Assembly (NCBI GenBank): GCA_033297075.1
Contig: MU858205.1
Coordinates: 1 to 64,000 of the forward strand
Origin: Rhypophila decipiens
Taxonomy: Eukaryota > Ascomycota > Sordariomycetes > Sordariales > Naviculisporaceae
Direction: 5' to 3'
DNA: 64,000 nucleotides
How positions within the stretch are numbered: position 1 is the first letter of the stretch; every line of letters begins with the position of its first letter. The position numbers and the translations under genes are program-made. Under the pieces are notes generated by a model. It had not been told where the DNA came from. It was given only the letters and a program-made list of their open reading frames with translations, and ran no database searches. This document shows, piece after piece, positions 54,068 through 64,000 of the stretch.

Positions 54068-55083
54068 CTAATCCTGTGAGCTGGAGGGTCCGTCAAAAGG
54101 GTCAGGAGGGCTCGAGGAGCCGGGTTCAGTCAGGGTCGAATCGGAGTCATCGTCTTGGGTAAGGTCGACTGGGGCAAATGTAGTCGCGGCAGAGCCAGAG
54201 TCCCCAGCATTCTGATCTTGCGATGCCCCCGAAGTTCCGTCTTGAGCTGGTGGTGGCGCTGGCGGCTCTGCCGGTGCAGCCGGGATGCCATTTGGGAATT
54301 GCTCTCTCTCGACCCTACTCATTTCTTCCTCAAACTTGACCTTTTCCTCCCGGCTCAAATCGGCATTGAGCGTCTTGAGCCTTTGCCATCGCTGCTGGCA
54401 TGCAGTTCGCGTGTGGCCCGTCACGTGGACGATGAATTGGTTGGCAATGCGCCGGAAAGTGACCCCTTTTCTGCGGAGGTAGAGAATCGAAAGATCGGCC
54501 TCCTCTGTCCATGGGGTTCCGCGCATGAGCTTTCTCGTCTCGTGAGCATACTTGATTGTTTTGAGGATACGCCCGGGGAAGAGGTCGCGGTTTCCGTTGA
54601 GACTAGCGTTTGTTGCCGACTGGGAGGAATCTGGGGAGGAGGTGGCGTTGGTGTTTTGCGTCGATGTAGAGGGAGCGGCGCCAGTGGCAGTGTCACGGTC
54701 ACGGTGACGAAGTTGTCTCGGGAGCTCGGGCACCAACATTCGCGGCCGATCCGGTCGGGGAACCAGGTTTCTGCCTCTAATACGGTCTGCATAAGGGCCA
54801 GCGTCTGGGTTTGTGTCTTCCTCGGAGTCGTCTTCGGCGTCACTGCTGTTGGGATCAGGACTATATCCAGCCGTTAGTTACCCCCGACCACTGTACTCTG
54901 GGGGCTTAGGTTGCTGGGAATGGGCGGATCTTACTTCTTAGAGTCCTCTGGCTCCGACTCGTCGTCTTCCACCTTCACTCCGTGACGTGCGGGGGTGAGT
55001 TTACCGAGAGACTTGGCCAGTTTGCGAGCCCCGAGCAAAGGGCCGTCCGCGGGGTAGGTGTCCACAAACTTGATGCGTGCCAT
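54068..55083 (-). CDS. Myb/SANT-like DNA-binding protein (313 aa)
   Basis: Exons 55083-54935 and 54860-54068. The 74-nt intron has donor GTAAGA, branch GTAACTAAC and acceptor TATAG, and the frame is preserved. The N-terminus MARIKFVDTYPADGPLLGAR matches the start of the paralogue at 57425. Residues about 161-214 form one Myb/SANT-like helix-turn-helix: RGTPWTEEADLSILYLRRKG, then FRRIANQF and TACQQRWQRL, with Trp167 and Trp208 in the expected places. The C-terminus is Pro-, then Asp/Ser-rich (LTQDDDSDSTLTEPG). Single-repeat proteins of this kind usually bind DNA or chromatin; targets are unknown. The intron lies in the linker before an acidic stretch. Confidence 0.75.
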
Positions 55084-56465
55084 TGTGCCGAGAGTTTGTC
55101 GTAGATGTATATAAGGGCGGGTAAGTTGCTTGACAAAGCGAGACTGTTTCGGTTTGGAAGTCGAGGGGAAGGTCTGGGCTGTGTAATTGGTCGCAAAGAT
55201 TTGAAGGGGCAGGGGATTCAGCTCTCCAGTTCTATAAATAGTAGAGTATAAAAGGGGGTAGAGATTGCACAGGAAGAAAGTGAATGCAATGAAGAATTGG
55301 TGCGCCCTGATTGTTCCTCAAATGTTCAAGTTGATGAGCTTTAGGAGTTGAAAGAAGTGGAAGAACCCGAAATCGACAATATTTATATTCATCCCTGACC
55401 GGTGGTCAAGTGGTCCAAGCGGTGGATCACTTCTGGTCCTCGTCTGAACTACCGCCTTCATCTGGCCTCTTCATCTGAGATATCTACACCTGTTTTAAGC
55501 TTCATGGGCTATCATTATCAACCCTGTGATCCATCGTAGCATGGCTCCTCGCAAACCCTCATCGTTAGATTGCTATTCTAGCCGCAAATAGCTCCAGAAA
55601 AAGCTGAGATGACAGGGAAAAAGGTCTCCTCTGCAAACATTGTGGTCATATTCGGTGCAGCTATCATGTTTGATGCGTCACGGAGTCACGATGTTCTACC
55701 CACAGATAGAAGAGAGGAGAATCATTGATAAGGCCAAAGACATTTCTTCGGTGCTAAAAACCTGGTATGATATCTTTGCAGCTTATAGGAAAAGGACGGA
55801 ATGTGACTTTGACATTTAAACGCATCATTCTCGTCTTGGCATGGCCCGCTGACCGCTGCTCAACCAACAATTAGCACAAACCCCCATGATTCATCTGGAG
55901 ATTTTTTACTTGTTATCTTTCTTGCTTCTGTTTCAAATCAGTCTCGTTCCAGGCCGACCTCTTGCTTTGATATCTGCCCGAGACTTGACGTGGGGCGGTT
56001 TCCATCGCTCTTCGTGAGATTCCTTCCCTCCATTTGGCCCAGCACTGCAAAGCTGACCATGTATCCTGATACTATTGGCAACCGGATATCTTTAGTAAAT
56101 AGTTCTAGGCTTCTAGCACAGGCCACGATGAAGGGGTAGTCTTCAAAGTTAATTCCAAGTGCTCGGCGATAGTTCCTAGGCTCGCGAAATGATGAACTCA
56201 TGTCCGCAATGAGATTTACTATTAGTTGAGGAACGAGGCAAAGTCAATCATGGACTTCACAGCTAACAGGGAAGTATATGATCAAAATCTCTCTGGTTGC
56301 TGTTTTGCTATTTATATAATGCACACAATCCGTTGCTACGGCTTCTCGGGCCACAGCGCCCGAACTCTATTTTTTGTCTGACCGCGCTCCAAAATTGCCT
56401 TATCATTCCTGCTGTTCTGCCATGTGTTTCCCAGCCAACGCTATCTAAGCAGCCCCGTCATTTCC
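55084..56465. other. 1.4-kb intergenic region
   Basis: Contains the promoter of the 54068-55083 gene. An 87-codon frame at 55938-56201 (minus; RRALGINFEDYPFIVACARS) has protein-like composition, but I do not recognise it and see no supporting splice sites. Confidence 0.4.
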
Positions 56466-57425
56466 TCACTCCTCCTCTTCCCCATCCTCTTCGTCTTCGT
56501 CCTCCTCATTCTGCTTTCCCTGGACCTTCCCCTTCCCCTTTGCATCAGCAGCTCCCTTCCCGCTAGCACCCTTCGCCCGCATGGAGGTGGCGTTACCAGC
56601 GGCAACCCGTCTAGCCTCGGCTTCCTCAAAAAGCGGAATACGATAATCGAAATCTCCCTCCTCGAACTTGGCGCCAATCCGCTCTTTCTCGCGATGAGCA
56701 GCTACCTTCTCCTCGCCCTCCAGCGCATCAAACTGGGCCCGCATCTTTTGGAAGCGATTCTGACAAGCACCCTGGCTGTGTGGATGCAGATAGCGAGTCA
56801 GCATCGTAAAGGTCATCTGGGCCTTGGTCTTGAGGTAGTAGAGGAGAAAGTCGTCCTCTTCTGTCCAGACTTGACCTCTCATGAGCGAGGCGTTGGGCTC
56901 GGCGTAAAAGGTTGCCTTGAGGAAGGTGCCCGCGTGTCCTCGCTGGTTACCATTGCCCCTTGTGACATTTGTGCGGTCGGCAGATCTGGGCAGTGAACCC
57001 CCGCGGCCTTTGCTGGTACCCTGGCGACCCGAGGATTGAGGACGAAGGATGGGCAGGGCAGAAGCTGCCTGCTGCTTTGATGTCGAGGGTTTGGTACCGG
57101 AACTTGTCTTGTCAGGGGTGCTCGACTCTTTGTGCTTTTTGGCCTTTGCTGCGGCCTTCTCTGGCGACACGACGACTTCCGCGCTGGCTACACGTTTATG
57201 AGCGACGGGCGGCACACCGGCCTGGCCGCTCCGAGTCGGACGGGAGGGTCTCATCGCGACTTCGGCGCCCCCAGAAAATACCGGTGCGTTGGGGACGGGG
57301 TCTGGTGTCCCGTTCCCAGTTGCTTCCTCCTTCTCCTTTTTGGCTCTCAGTCGTCTTGCCAATGCTCTTCCCCCCTGGAGGGGTCCATCTTCGGGGTAAT
57401 CCTCCACGAACTTGATTCGGACCAT
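56466..57425 (-). CDS. Myb/SANT-like DNA-binding protein, paralogue (319 aa)
   Basis: Single exon from ATG 57425. It starts MVRIKFVEDYPEDGPLQGGR, clearly related to the neighbour's start. A basic, Ala/Lys/Ser-rich linker (SPEKAAAKAKKHKESS) follows, then a Myb/SANT-like domain at about 182-231: RGQVWTEEDDFLLYYLKTK, MTFTMLTRYL, GACQNRFQKM. In the last helix the usual Trp is replaced by Phe. The C-terminus is Ala/Gly/Lys-rich and ends in a Glu/Asp block (EDEDEEDGEEEE). It lacks the neighbour's intron. The tandem arrangement with the gene at 54068 and the fragment at 52530 indicates local duplication. Confidence 0.75.
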   Translation of the reverse strand: MVRIKFVEDYPEDGPLQGGRALARRLRAKKEKEEATGNGTPDPVPNAPVFSGGAEVAMRPSRPTRSGQAGVPPVAHKRVASAEVVVSPEKAAAKAKKHKESSTPDKTSSGTKPSTSKQQAASALPILRPQSSGRQGTSKGRGGSLPRSADRTNVTRGNGNQRGHAGTFLKATFYAEPNASLMRGQVWTEEDDFLLYYLKTKAQMTFTMLTRYLHPHSQGACQNRFQKMRAQFDALEGEEKVAAHREKERIGAKFEEGDFDYRIPLFEEAEARRVAAGNATSMRAKGASGKGAADAKGKGKVQGKQNEEDEDEEDGEEEE

Positions 57426-58984
57426 TCTACTAGAATGAAGGCGTGAGATTTATATACAGATGATGACTGCACACACATAATCTCAATATCTTGACCAGTC
57501 ATGATGATATTTGGCGTAAAAGCGTGGTGGATAATGTGAGATTTGAAGTGCAGAGTGAGGAACGAGATGTTCGGCTCACTACCCAACGGTCACGAACTGA
57601 AGAGTCGCAAGCTTACGGTGTGAAGGACAAACAATTGATCTTGTTTGTTTTGATAGGAGTCGATGATGGATCCTGGGTGTCTGGTGAACAACAGGAATAG
57701 CTCCGGATGAGCTGAACGGTTTTTAAGTGACGAGAATGGCGAATGATTGTCGAGTTGTTCGTTAAAAGCTTCAAATAGAAAGGGGTATGGACGGTTCAAA
57801 TATGAACAAGAGTGAATTCCTAGCAGTCAAGGCGTAGCTGGTCGAAAAGGGTGAAGACGCTATGCGATTGGTAAGGACTTGCTTGTCGTAAGTTGAATCA
57901 TGATGAGGAACAAGAGAAGAAAACGCGAAAGGGAGGAGTATTTATAGTCGGCTCTAGCAGCAGTCAGCGACCCTAATGCTGGAGGACTGGTCTCGCAGCT
58001 TTCTTTCGTCCCATCTCCTGGTATTGTGGGCAGGGGCTGATGTGTGATCAGACGGTGAATTGTGCGGCGCCCAATTGTCTCGTATTCCAGTGTTTTATCT
58101 GATCAAGCACTGAAATTGTCATTCAAACGGCCGAAACAGGAGTTCCGAGTCACTGCCATTGTGGCTACTCGTCAGGTAGTGTAGTAAAGTCAGGATGACA
58201 TTGAAAAAAGAGGCCGAAGCATATGAGAGATGAACAAGGGATAGTGGGGGGATATAATTCCATACCCCTCATAATGGCATCCTATTGACAAGATCGTCAG
58301 GCTACCTGGTGGCGCAGTGACCATTCATAGACCGGCTCCGAGCCGCCAATACCGTAAAATGTGTCATTGACTGCTCGCAGTTTTAGTCCCAAGGGCAACA
58401 TGATGTGAATACGGATACCTTGCATTATGCGCCACATTACTTCGTGACAGGCACTTTGCTTCTACTTTGAACGTTAAAAATGATAGACAACGCCGATCAT
58501 CAAGACATAACAATGCCGCCTTACCCGTTCATAATCTCTACCGGCGCTTTTCTTTAAACCCAGCCTCGCATCTTGAGGGAGGTTAAACTTGGCTGCTATT
58601 GGCTGCAACTCTTTAAGCAATGTGAGACTTGATCCCAGAACGCACTCGCCCTGCGCCAAGGCTTGGCTGAAAGAGTTGGCCAATCATCATGTCGTCAATG
58701 AAAAAGAGCTGAGCGATTGTGAAGGTCAACAGGCCAATCATATCAGAGATGTTGTGTCTCCGGGAGTCCGTGCTCCACCTTGGTCCACACCCCGCAAAAT
58801 TGTGCAACCCTTCGCTGCCATCGGACCATCGGGGATTGAATGTGGAGCCCGCTCCAGAATTCGCGGTCCGGGGGCAAATGAGGGGCATCATCGTCTTGAA
58901 TTTGCCAAATTCAACTTCATGTCAAGACGAAATCTCGACAGTGACACCCTTATCGGATAACGGCACCTGCTTCACCAAACTCCA
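57426..58984. other. 1.6-kb divergent intergenic region
   Basis: Between the 5' ends of the Myb-like gene (minus) and the zinc-finger regulator (plus). No coding region supported. Confidence 0.5.
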
Positions 58985-61473
58985 ATGTCGTCATCAGCCA
59001 GCAACCCCGTCCTCCACCGCTGCTCAGTTTGTTTCAAGACTTACAAGCGCCGGGAGCACTTGCAGCGTCATCGGACATCTCACACTTCGGAGCGACCTCA
59101 TCGCTGCGTTCTCTGCAACGCGTCCTTCCAACGAACCGATGTGCTCAAACGGCATCTCCAGACTTGCGACGGAACACCTGCCTCGACTGCAGGACGCCGT
59201 CGTGCCTGTGATCGCTGCGTGCGATCCAAAAAAGCATGCAGTTCGTCTCATCCATGTGAAAACTGTGCGAGACGTGGTCTCGAATGCCAGTATTCAAACA
59301 TCACGCCACCAACTTCGAACACGCAGATCGAAGCCAATCCCAGTATACCAACGACTGAACAACATCAGATGGTCCAAGCATTTCATGCTCCTCCAGCAAT
59401 TATCGAGCACCATGAGGACTTTAACGACCCAATCAGAGCTCATTTCGGGGCAGATTTCGATGCCTTGATTCAAGAGGCCGTGTCAGAATTCCCGCTGTTT
59501 GCCGAGCACGACGCTGAGATGCATGGCCTCTCCCATGACTGGCTGGGCACGCATTTCTCGGACAGCACAGCTTTGGATGAGACATCCAGGCCAGATCCTA
59601 GCTGCTCGTCCTTGTCCGATTATCACGGTTACTCGTTCAATTTCCTTTACGATTTCACCAGCCGCACGGGTCTTGTCTCCTCGTTTGACTGCGGCACTCT
59701 CTCACAAAGGCTACAGGTCCTTCAATCCTTTCATTATCCATACCAGACTGCCCACAATGACGGGCTGTCCGACCCCAGCTTTAATCCTTTCGAAAATGTT
59801 CATGGAATCAGCATTCTGGACGATAACTTGCACATTCATCATGACATCACTGCCTCATTAGGGTGGGACCCCGATCCAGCTGCGGCCCAAATGGACGAAA
59901 TTATCATGTTGGTCAAAGAAGTGGTGACAGTCAAGCCAAGCAATAGTACAGTAACGCATACGTGGTCCCCGGCTCTGGAAGACCAATGTCGTCGGTTCTT
60001 CTCGCCGCCCCGTTTTGCTCGGTTTATCGAGTTCTACTGGGCAATTTGGCATCCCAATGTCAACATCATACACCGACCCAGTTTCGATGTTTTGCAGGCC
60101 AAGCCCATCTTGCTGGCTGGCATGGCACTAATAGGTAGGATGTCTTTCATCTTGAAATGTGAAAATGTCTGACATCATGGATAGGGGCTTGCGTATCGCC
60201 GGACCCGATTGACAACGAGGATGCAAAAATGTGGTTCAACTGTGTTGAGGAGATGGTGTTCACCGACATCGATTTCTGTAGCGATTCAGAGCCCAACTCA
60301 CCGATCGATGACAGATCTCCAGCCCCAGATGTGCTCGCTAGTAAGGCTAAGATACAGGCACTCCAGGCATCCTATCTTGTCTGTCTCTTTCAGAATTGGG
60401 AGGGCAACGACAGAAGCAAACGAAGGATTCGCCGAAACCGTTTCAGCACAGTTGTATCTGTGAGTCTACAGGAAGAGCTTGAGTGGTCGCCTAGACTATC
60501 ACTAACTGTTCACAGGTTGCAAGAGACATGGGAATCGCCATCGCGCGACATCCAGACTACACTCATCAAGGGATGAATGAATTCGTATGGGCAGAGTTTG
60601 TAGCCAGAGAGGAGGCGATTCGGTAGGTCAACCCAAATTTCCTCGCTCGCAGTAGCTTCTAACCAAACACATTCGCACAGCACATTCCTATGGATCTTCC
60701 TCCTCGACGCAGCCTTTGTCATTTTCAACAACACACCACATCGCATCGTCATCAAAGAGATGGGAACACACCTGGCAAGCCCCGAGGCCTGTTTCCAGGC
60801 ATTGTCTGCACAAGAATGTCTTGACGAGATTCACCGGTGGATGCCACAATCGAGTCCGTTCGCCGACTTGCTGCTCCGTGAGGTTATCGAAACCGTTTGC
60901 TGCGACCATCTGGAGCCTGCAATGCAGCAGAACTTTGCACAGCTGGGTCCGCTCAATTTGTTTGTCGTTGTGTCTGGTGAGCTTTCCATTACTATCTCTT
61001 TCGCTTCTCCATGTGCTGACTCTCCTGATTCAGTCCTTCACTACATCATCTTCCAACACCAAAACCTCTTTGGCGTAGAAGGCCAGCTGGTTCCGATTCG
61101 CAACGGGCTTCGCAACTGGATTGCCATGTGGGAGCTGTACTTTGATACGTGGTCGTTCTTGCCACCTCATGGCATGGTGCAGGAAGATGCGCTCACGCCA
61201 GATACGATGTGGAAGAGAGTTGGATTCGTCCGCCACACACCGGAGTATTGGCTGTTGGGGAGCCTTCTGACCGACCGGATTGCCTCCAACACATCAGGGG
61301 CTCAGGAAGAAAGGGGCTCGCAGAACGATCTGGATCATGGCTCCAGCAGCGCATCAAGTGGGAAAGTAGCCAAGACCATCACACGAACCCCCATCCTGGA
61401 CAAATATGATCAGACGAGCATGCGTCAGGTCAACGAGCTCATAACAGACTTTCAGAGAGTTCAAATGGAATGA
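58985..61473 (+). CDS. C2H2 + Zn2Cys6 fungal transcription factor (755 aa)
   Basis: Five exons: 58985-60134, 60185-60459, 60516-60622, 60681-60976, 61034-61473. Introns are 50-58 nt and all junction frames agree. Zinc finger 1 is C2H2 (Cys13, Cys16, His29, His33). Finger 2 is C2HC-like (Cys41, Cys44, His57, Cys61). A Zn2Cys6 cluster follows (Cys75, 78, 85, 91, 94, 101). The C-terminal half carries the fungal transcription factor region typical of this double-finger class: FARFIEFYWAIWHPNVNIIH, MALIGACVSP, and RTFLWIFLLDAAFVIFNN across the third junction. Such regulators often control metabolic gene sets. The P450 lies 743 nt downstream on the same strand, so it is a candidate target. The final residues are Ser/Thr-rich. 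Confidence 0.85.
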
Positions 61474-62216
61474 AGGGACCAAGTCGTCCCCATCGAGGGC
61501 CGCCCCGCCTCGTCGGCTGCCAGCCAGTGCCGACACCAGTGATATTGTGCGAGCATCATGAAGTTTCGGTAAATGCGAGATGATTGGAGGTGGGAATAAC
61601 CGAGAGGTCCAGGGTCCGTCCGAACACGGACAGGAGGTGGCAGGGTGTTGCTTTGAAACCAGCTGGATTTGTATCGCTCGTGTGAGGGAAAACTGGATCA
61701 GCTGCCATGTGCCCTCCAGACGCCACTTCATATTCCCACATCCACTCCGCGAGCAAATGTCCACAGCATATGAAATTGGCCAAGCTTGGCCCTACCCCGC
61801 AAAATAATTGGATTCGATTCAGTTCCTCGGGCACTTCTCCAGATGTTAGCCCCATCCCACCTCCGCGTCCGTTGGGCAAGTAGTGGACCGCCCGCAAGCC
61901 CCGACTGGACCATCCCTGCAGCGCCCGGCCGGTCCCCTGTCGACATCCCACAACGCCTCCGATCGCCAAGTCGGTCCTTGGGGAAGCCGGCTTCTGCATC
62001 GTGTGCCCAGCCAAAAGACAAGGACAAATGCCGGCAAGCCCATGGCAGATGAGACGGCCGGATTGCCTACTTGAAGGGCAGGTTCGTCCCATCGTTCTGC
62101 ATCTTTTTTCCGCAAGACTCTCATCTTCAGCAACATCATACGACAAGTCATTCGACAATCCTGCTTCTCATCATCGCTTGGTCACCGGCCTCTGAATCGA
62201 GCAGGAATAACCAATC
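61474..62216. other. Intergenic region upstream of the P450
   Basis: Should contain the P450 promoter. GC-rich DNA with CCGATCGCCAAGTCGG near 61958 (a CCG-N10-CGG triplet pair). Long open frames on the minus strand here are composition artefacts. Confidence 0.45.
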
Positions 62217-63975
62217 ATGGCCGTCCTTGTCACTACCGTGCTGCCCATTGTGGCGGCCGTTGCCATCATCATCCGGCTGCTCATGACGGGCCGTCGGCCA
62301 AAGGGTTATCCCCCAGGGCCGCCAACACTTCCCATCATTGGAAATCTCCACCAGGTATGTGGCTGATGGACTCGTCTCCTCCCAGCCACGACATGGACTA
62401 ACATGCAAGCTTCTAGATGCCTACCAAAGATGCTCATCTTCAGTTCGAGAAGTGGGCGCGTGAATATGGCCCGGTCTACAGCTTGATCCTCGGCACCAAG
62501 GTCATGGTTGTCCTCTCCAGCGACAAGGCCGTCAAGGACCTCCTCGACAAGAAGTCTGGCCTGTACTCTCACAGACAGGAGATGTACATTGGACAGGAGC
62601 TCTGCTCTGGTGATCTCCGCATTCTGATGATGGTAAGGGCCCCTTTCATGCAGACAGCTGCCAGCCAAGACAAGCTTAATGCTAACAAACCTCGTAGGGA
62701 TACACTCCCAGGTGGCGCATGTGCCGCAAGATGGTCCACACGCTCCTGAACGTCTCCGCCGCCAAGTCCTACGTCCCCTACCAGATCCTTGAGAACCAGC
62801 AGATGCTCCGCGACCTGGTCGTCGACTCGGACAACTTCCTCCACCACATTCGCCGCTACTCCAATGCGCTCACCACAACCATGATCTTTGGCTGGCGATC
62901 CCCCACTCACGATGACCCCAAGATGAAGCAGCTCTTTGACGGTTTCTCTGAGTTCGCCGAGCTTAACCAGACCGGTCTCGCCGCCATTGTCGACTTCTTC
63001 CCCATTCTCCGCTACCTGCCCGACTTCCTCCTGCCCGTCCGCCGCAAGGCTCAGGCTCTCCACAAGGCCGAGAAGGAACTGTACCTATCCCACTGGCTCA
63101 AGGCTAAGGAATCCACCCTCAATGGAACCATCAAGCGCTGCTTCTCCGAGGAGCTTGTCACGGCCCAAAAGGCCGAGGGCTTCTCCGATGACCAGGCCGC
63201 CTACATCTCGGGCACCCTCCTCGAGGCCGGCTCCGACACCACCTCGTCCACACTCTATGCCTTTGTCCAAGCCATGCTCCTCTACCCTGACATCCAGCGC
63301 AAGGCCCAAGCTGAGATCGACCGCGTCGTCGGTGAGGACCGCCTGCCCAACATGGAGGACGAGCACGACCTCCAGTATGTGCGCGCCATTGTCAAGGAGA
63401 CGCTCCGCTGGATGCCCACCACCATCATGGGCGCTGTCCCCCACGCCGTGACCCAGGATGACTACTATGAGGGCTATCTCATCCCCAAGAACGCCGGTGT
63501 TGTCAACAACGTCTGGTCGATCCACATGGACCCCGCCCGCCACCCTGAGCCCCGCCGTTTCAACCCTGACCGCTACAAGGATGACCGCCAGTCCCTGGCT
63601 GATGCCGCTGCCAACCCTGACTACTCCAAGCGCGATCAATTCACCTTTGGTGCTGGCCGCCGTATCTGCCCTGGTATCCACGTCGCCGAGCGCAGCTTAT
63701 TCCTTGGTGTCTCCCGTATCCTGTGGGGATTCAACATTGAGCCCAAGATCGACGCCAAGACTGGCAAGCCCATCCTTCCTGACCAGGAGAAGCTCACTCA
63801 GGGATTCGTCTGCATGCCTGAGGAGTACGAGGCCAAGATCACTCCCCGCAACGATGCCCGCCGCCAGAGGATCATGGACGAGTGGAAGATTGCCGAGGAG
63901 ACCTGCCTCGACCCCGAGACCAAGCAGTGGAGACAGGTTCCTCTCACCATCGCCCCCAGGTCCACCAAGGCTTAA
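62217..63975 (+). CDS. Cytochrome P450 monooxygenase (543 aa)
   Basis: Exons 62217-62354, 62417-62632, 62698-63975. Introns are 62 and 65 nt (donors GTATGT and GTAAGG; branches GACTAACATG and GCTAACA), both phase 0. An N-terminal membrane anchor (about 3-23) is followed by a Pro-rich hinge (GYPPGPPTLPIIGN). The I-helix oxygen-binding motif AGSDTT lies at 295-300, the K-helix ETLR at 352-355, a PERF-like FNPDRY near 406, and the haem loop FGAGRRICPG has Cys442 as the iron ligand. Length and layout suit microsomal fungal P450s of secondary metabolism, superficially like the CYP64 (O-methylsterigmatocystin oxidoreductase) group; the substrate cannot be inferred. Codon use is strongly C-ending, more biased than any neighbour, which suggests high expression. 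The gene ends 25 nt before the window does, so any cluster continues outside. Confidence 0.95.
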
Positions 63976-64000
63976 AGGGGAAGTGGCCACTATTCTGATG

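Overview
The window is nuclear DNA of a filamentous ascomycete (Pezizomycotina). Introns are short (48-74 nt) with GTAWGT-like donors and CTAAC/CTGAT branch points. Genes are spaced far apart on both strands, and the recognisable families are fungal: GH11 xylanase, DUF4246, GRDP/DUF1399, a C2H2+Zn2Cys6 regulator, a fungal P450 and a MDPLSIA-type (HeLo-like) N-terminus with ankyrin repeats. Several features suggest a Sordariomycete, but the class is not proven. I found no rRNA, tRNA or CRISPR array.

Layout. 1-7 kb: a 616-aa protein (minus) carrying two modules, here named X and Y; a broken relative of the same family split by a MITE with 8-bp target-site duplications (4.2-5.5 kb); and a small membrane-leader gene with an internal UAG (6.5-7.1 kb). 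9.8-19.7 kb: a membrane collagen-like protein, a DUF4246 protein, a BTB/POZ protein and a four-exon glycine-rich-domain protein. 19.7-29.9 kb: mostly gene-poor, with two unrecognised proteins and strongly strand-asymmetric low-complexity DNA. 29.9-38.3 kb: two large X/Y paralogues on the minus strand, with decayed gene remnants between them. 41.8-46 kb: a GH11 xylanase and an acidic hypothetical protein. 46.4-52.2 kb: a 1,907-aa HeLo-like/ankyrin protein. 52.5-57.4 kb: three related Myb/SANT-like loci, one truncated. 59-64 kb: a zinc-finger regulator followed by a P450, possibly the edge of a metabolic cluster that runs out of the window.

The main discovery is the X/Y family. It has four loci in 37 kb, with modules that I cannot assign to a named domain. 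Two members (29959-31692 and 35551-38293) and a third gene with a similar leader (6515-7078) begin with a 68-71 residue hydrophobic leader that ends at a UAG. The reading frame then continues open, through correctly spliced introns, for 115-803 further codons. In one of the three there is no downstream in-frame ATG at all, and in another the first lies beyond module X. A fourth family member has a different in-frame UAG. All four stops are UAG. This suggests regulated recoding, either stop-codon readthrough or A-to-I editing of UAG to UGG as known from the sexual stage of Sordariomycetes, rather than four independent gene deaths.
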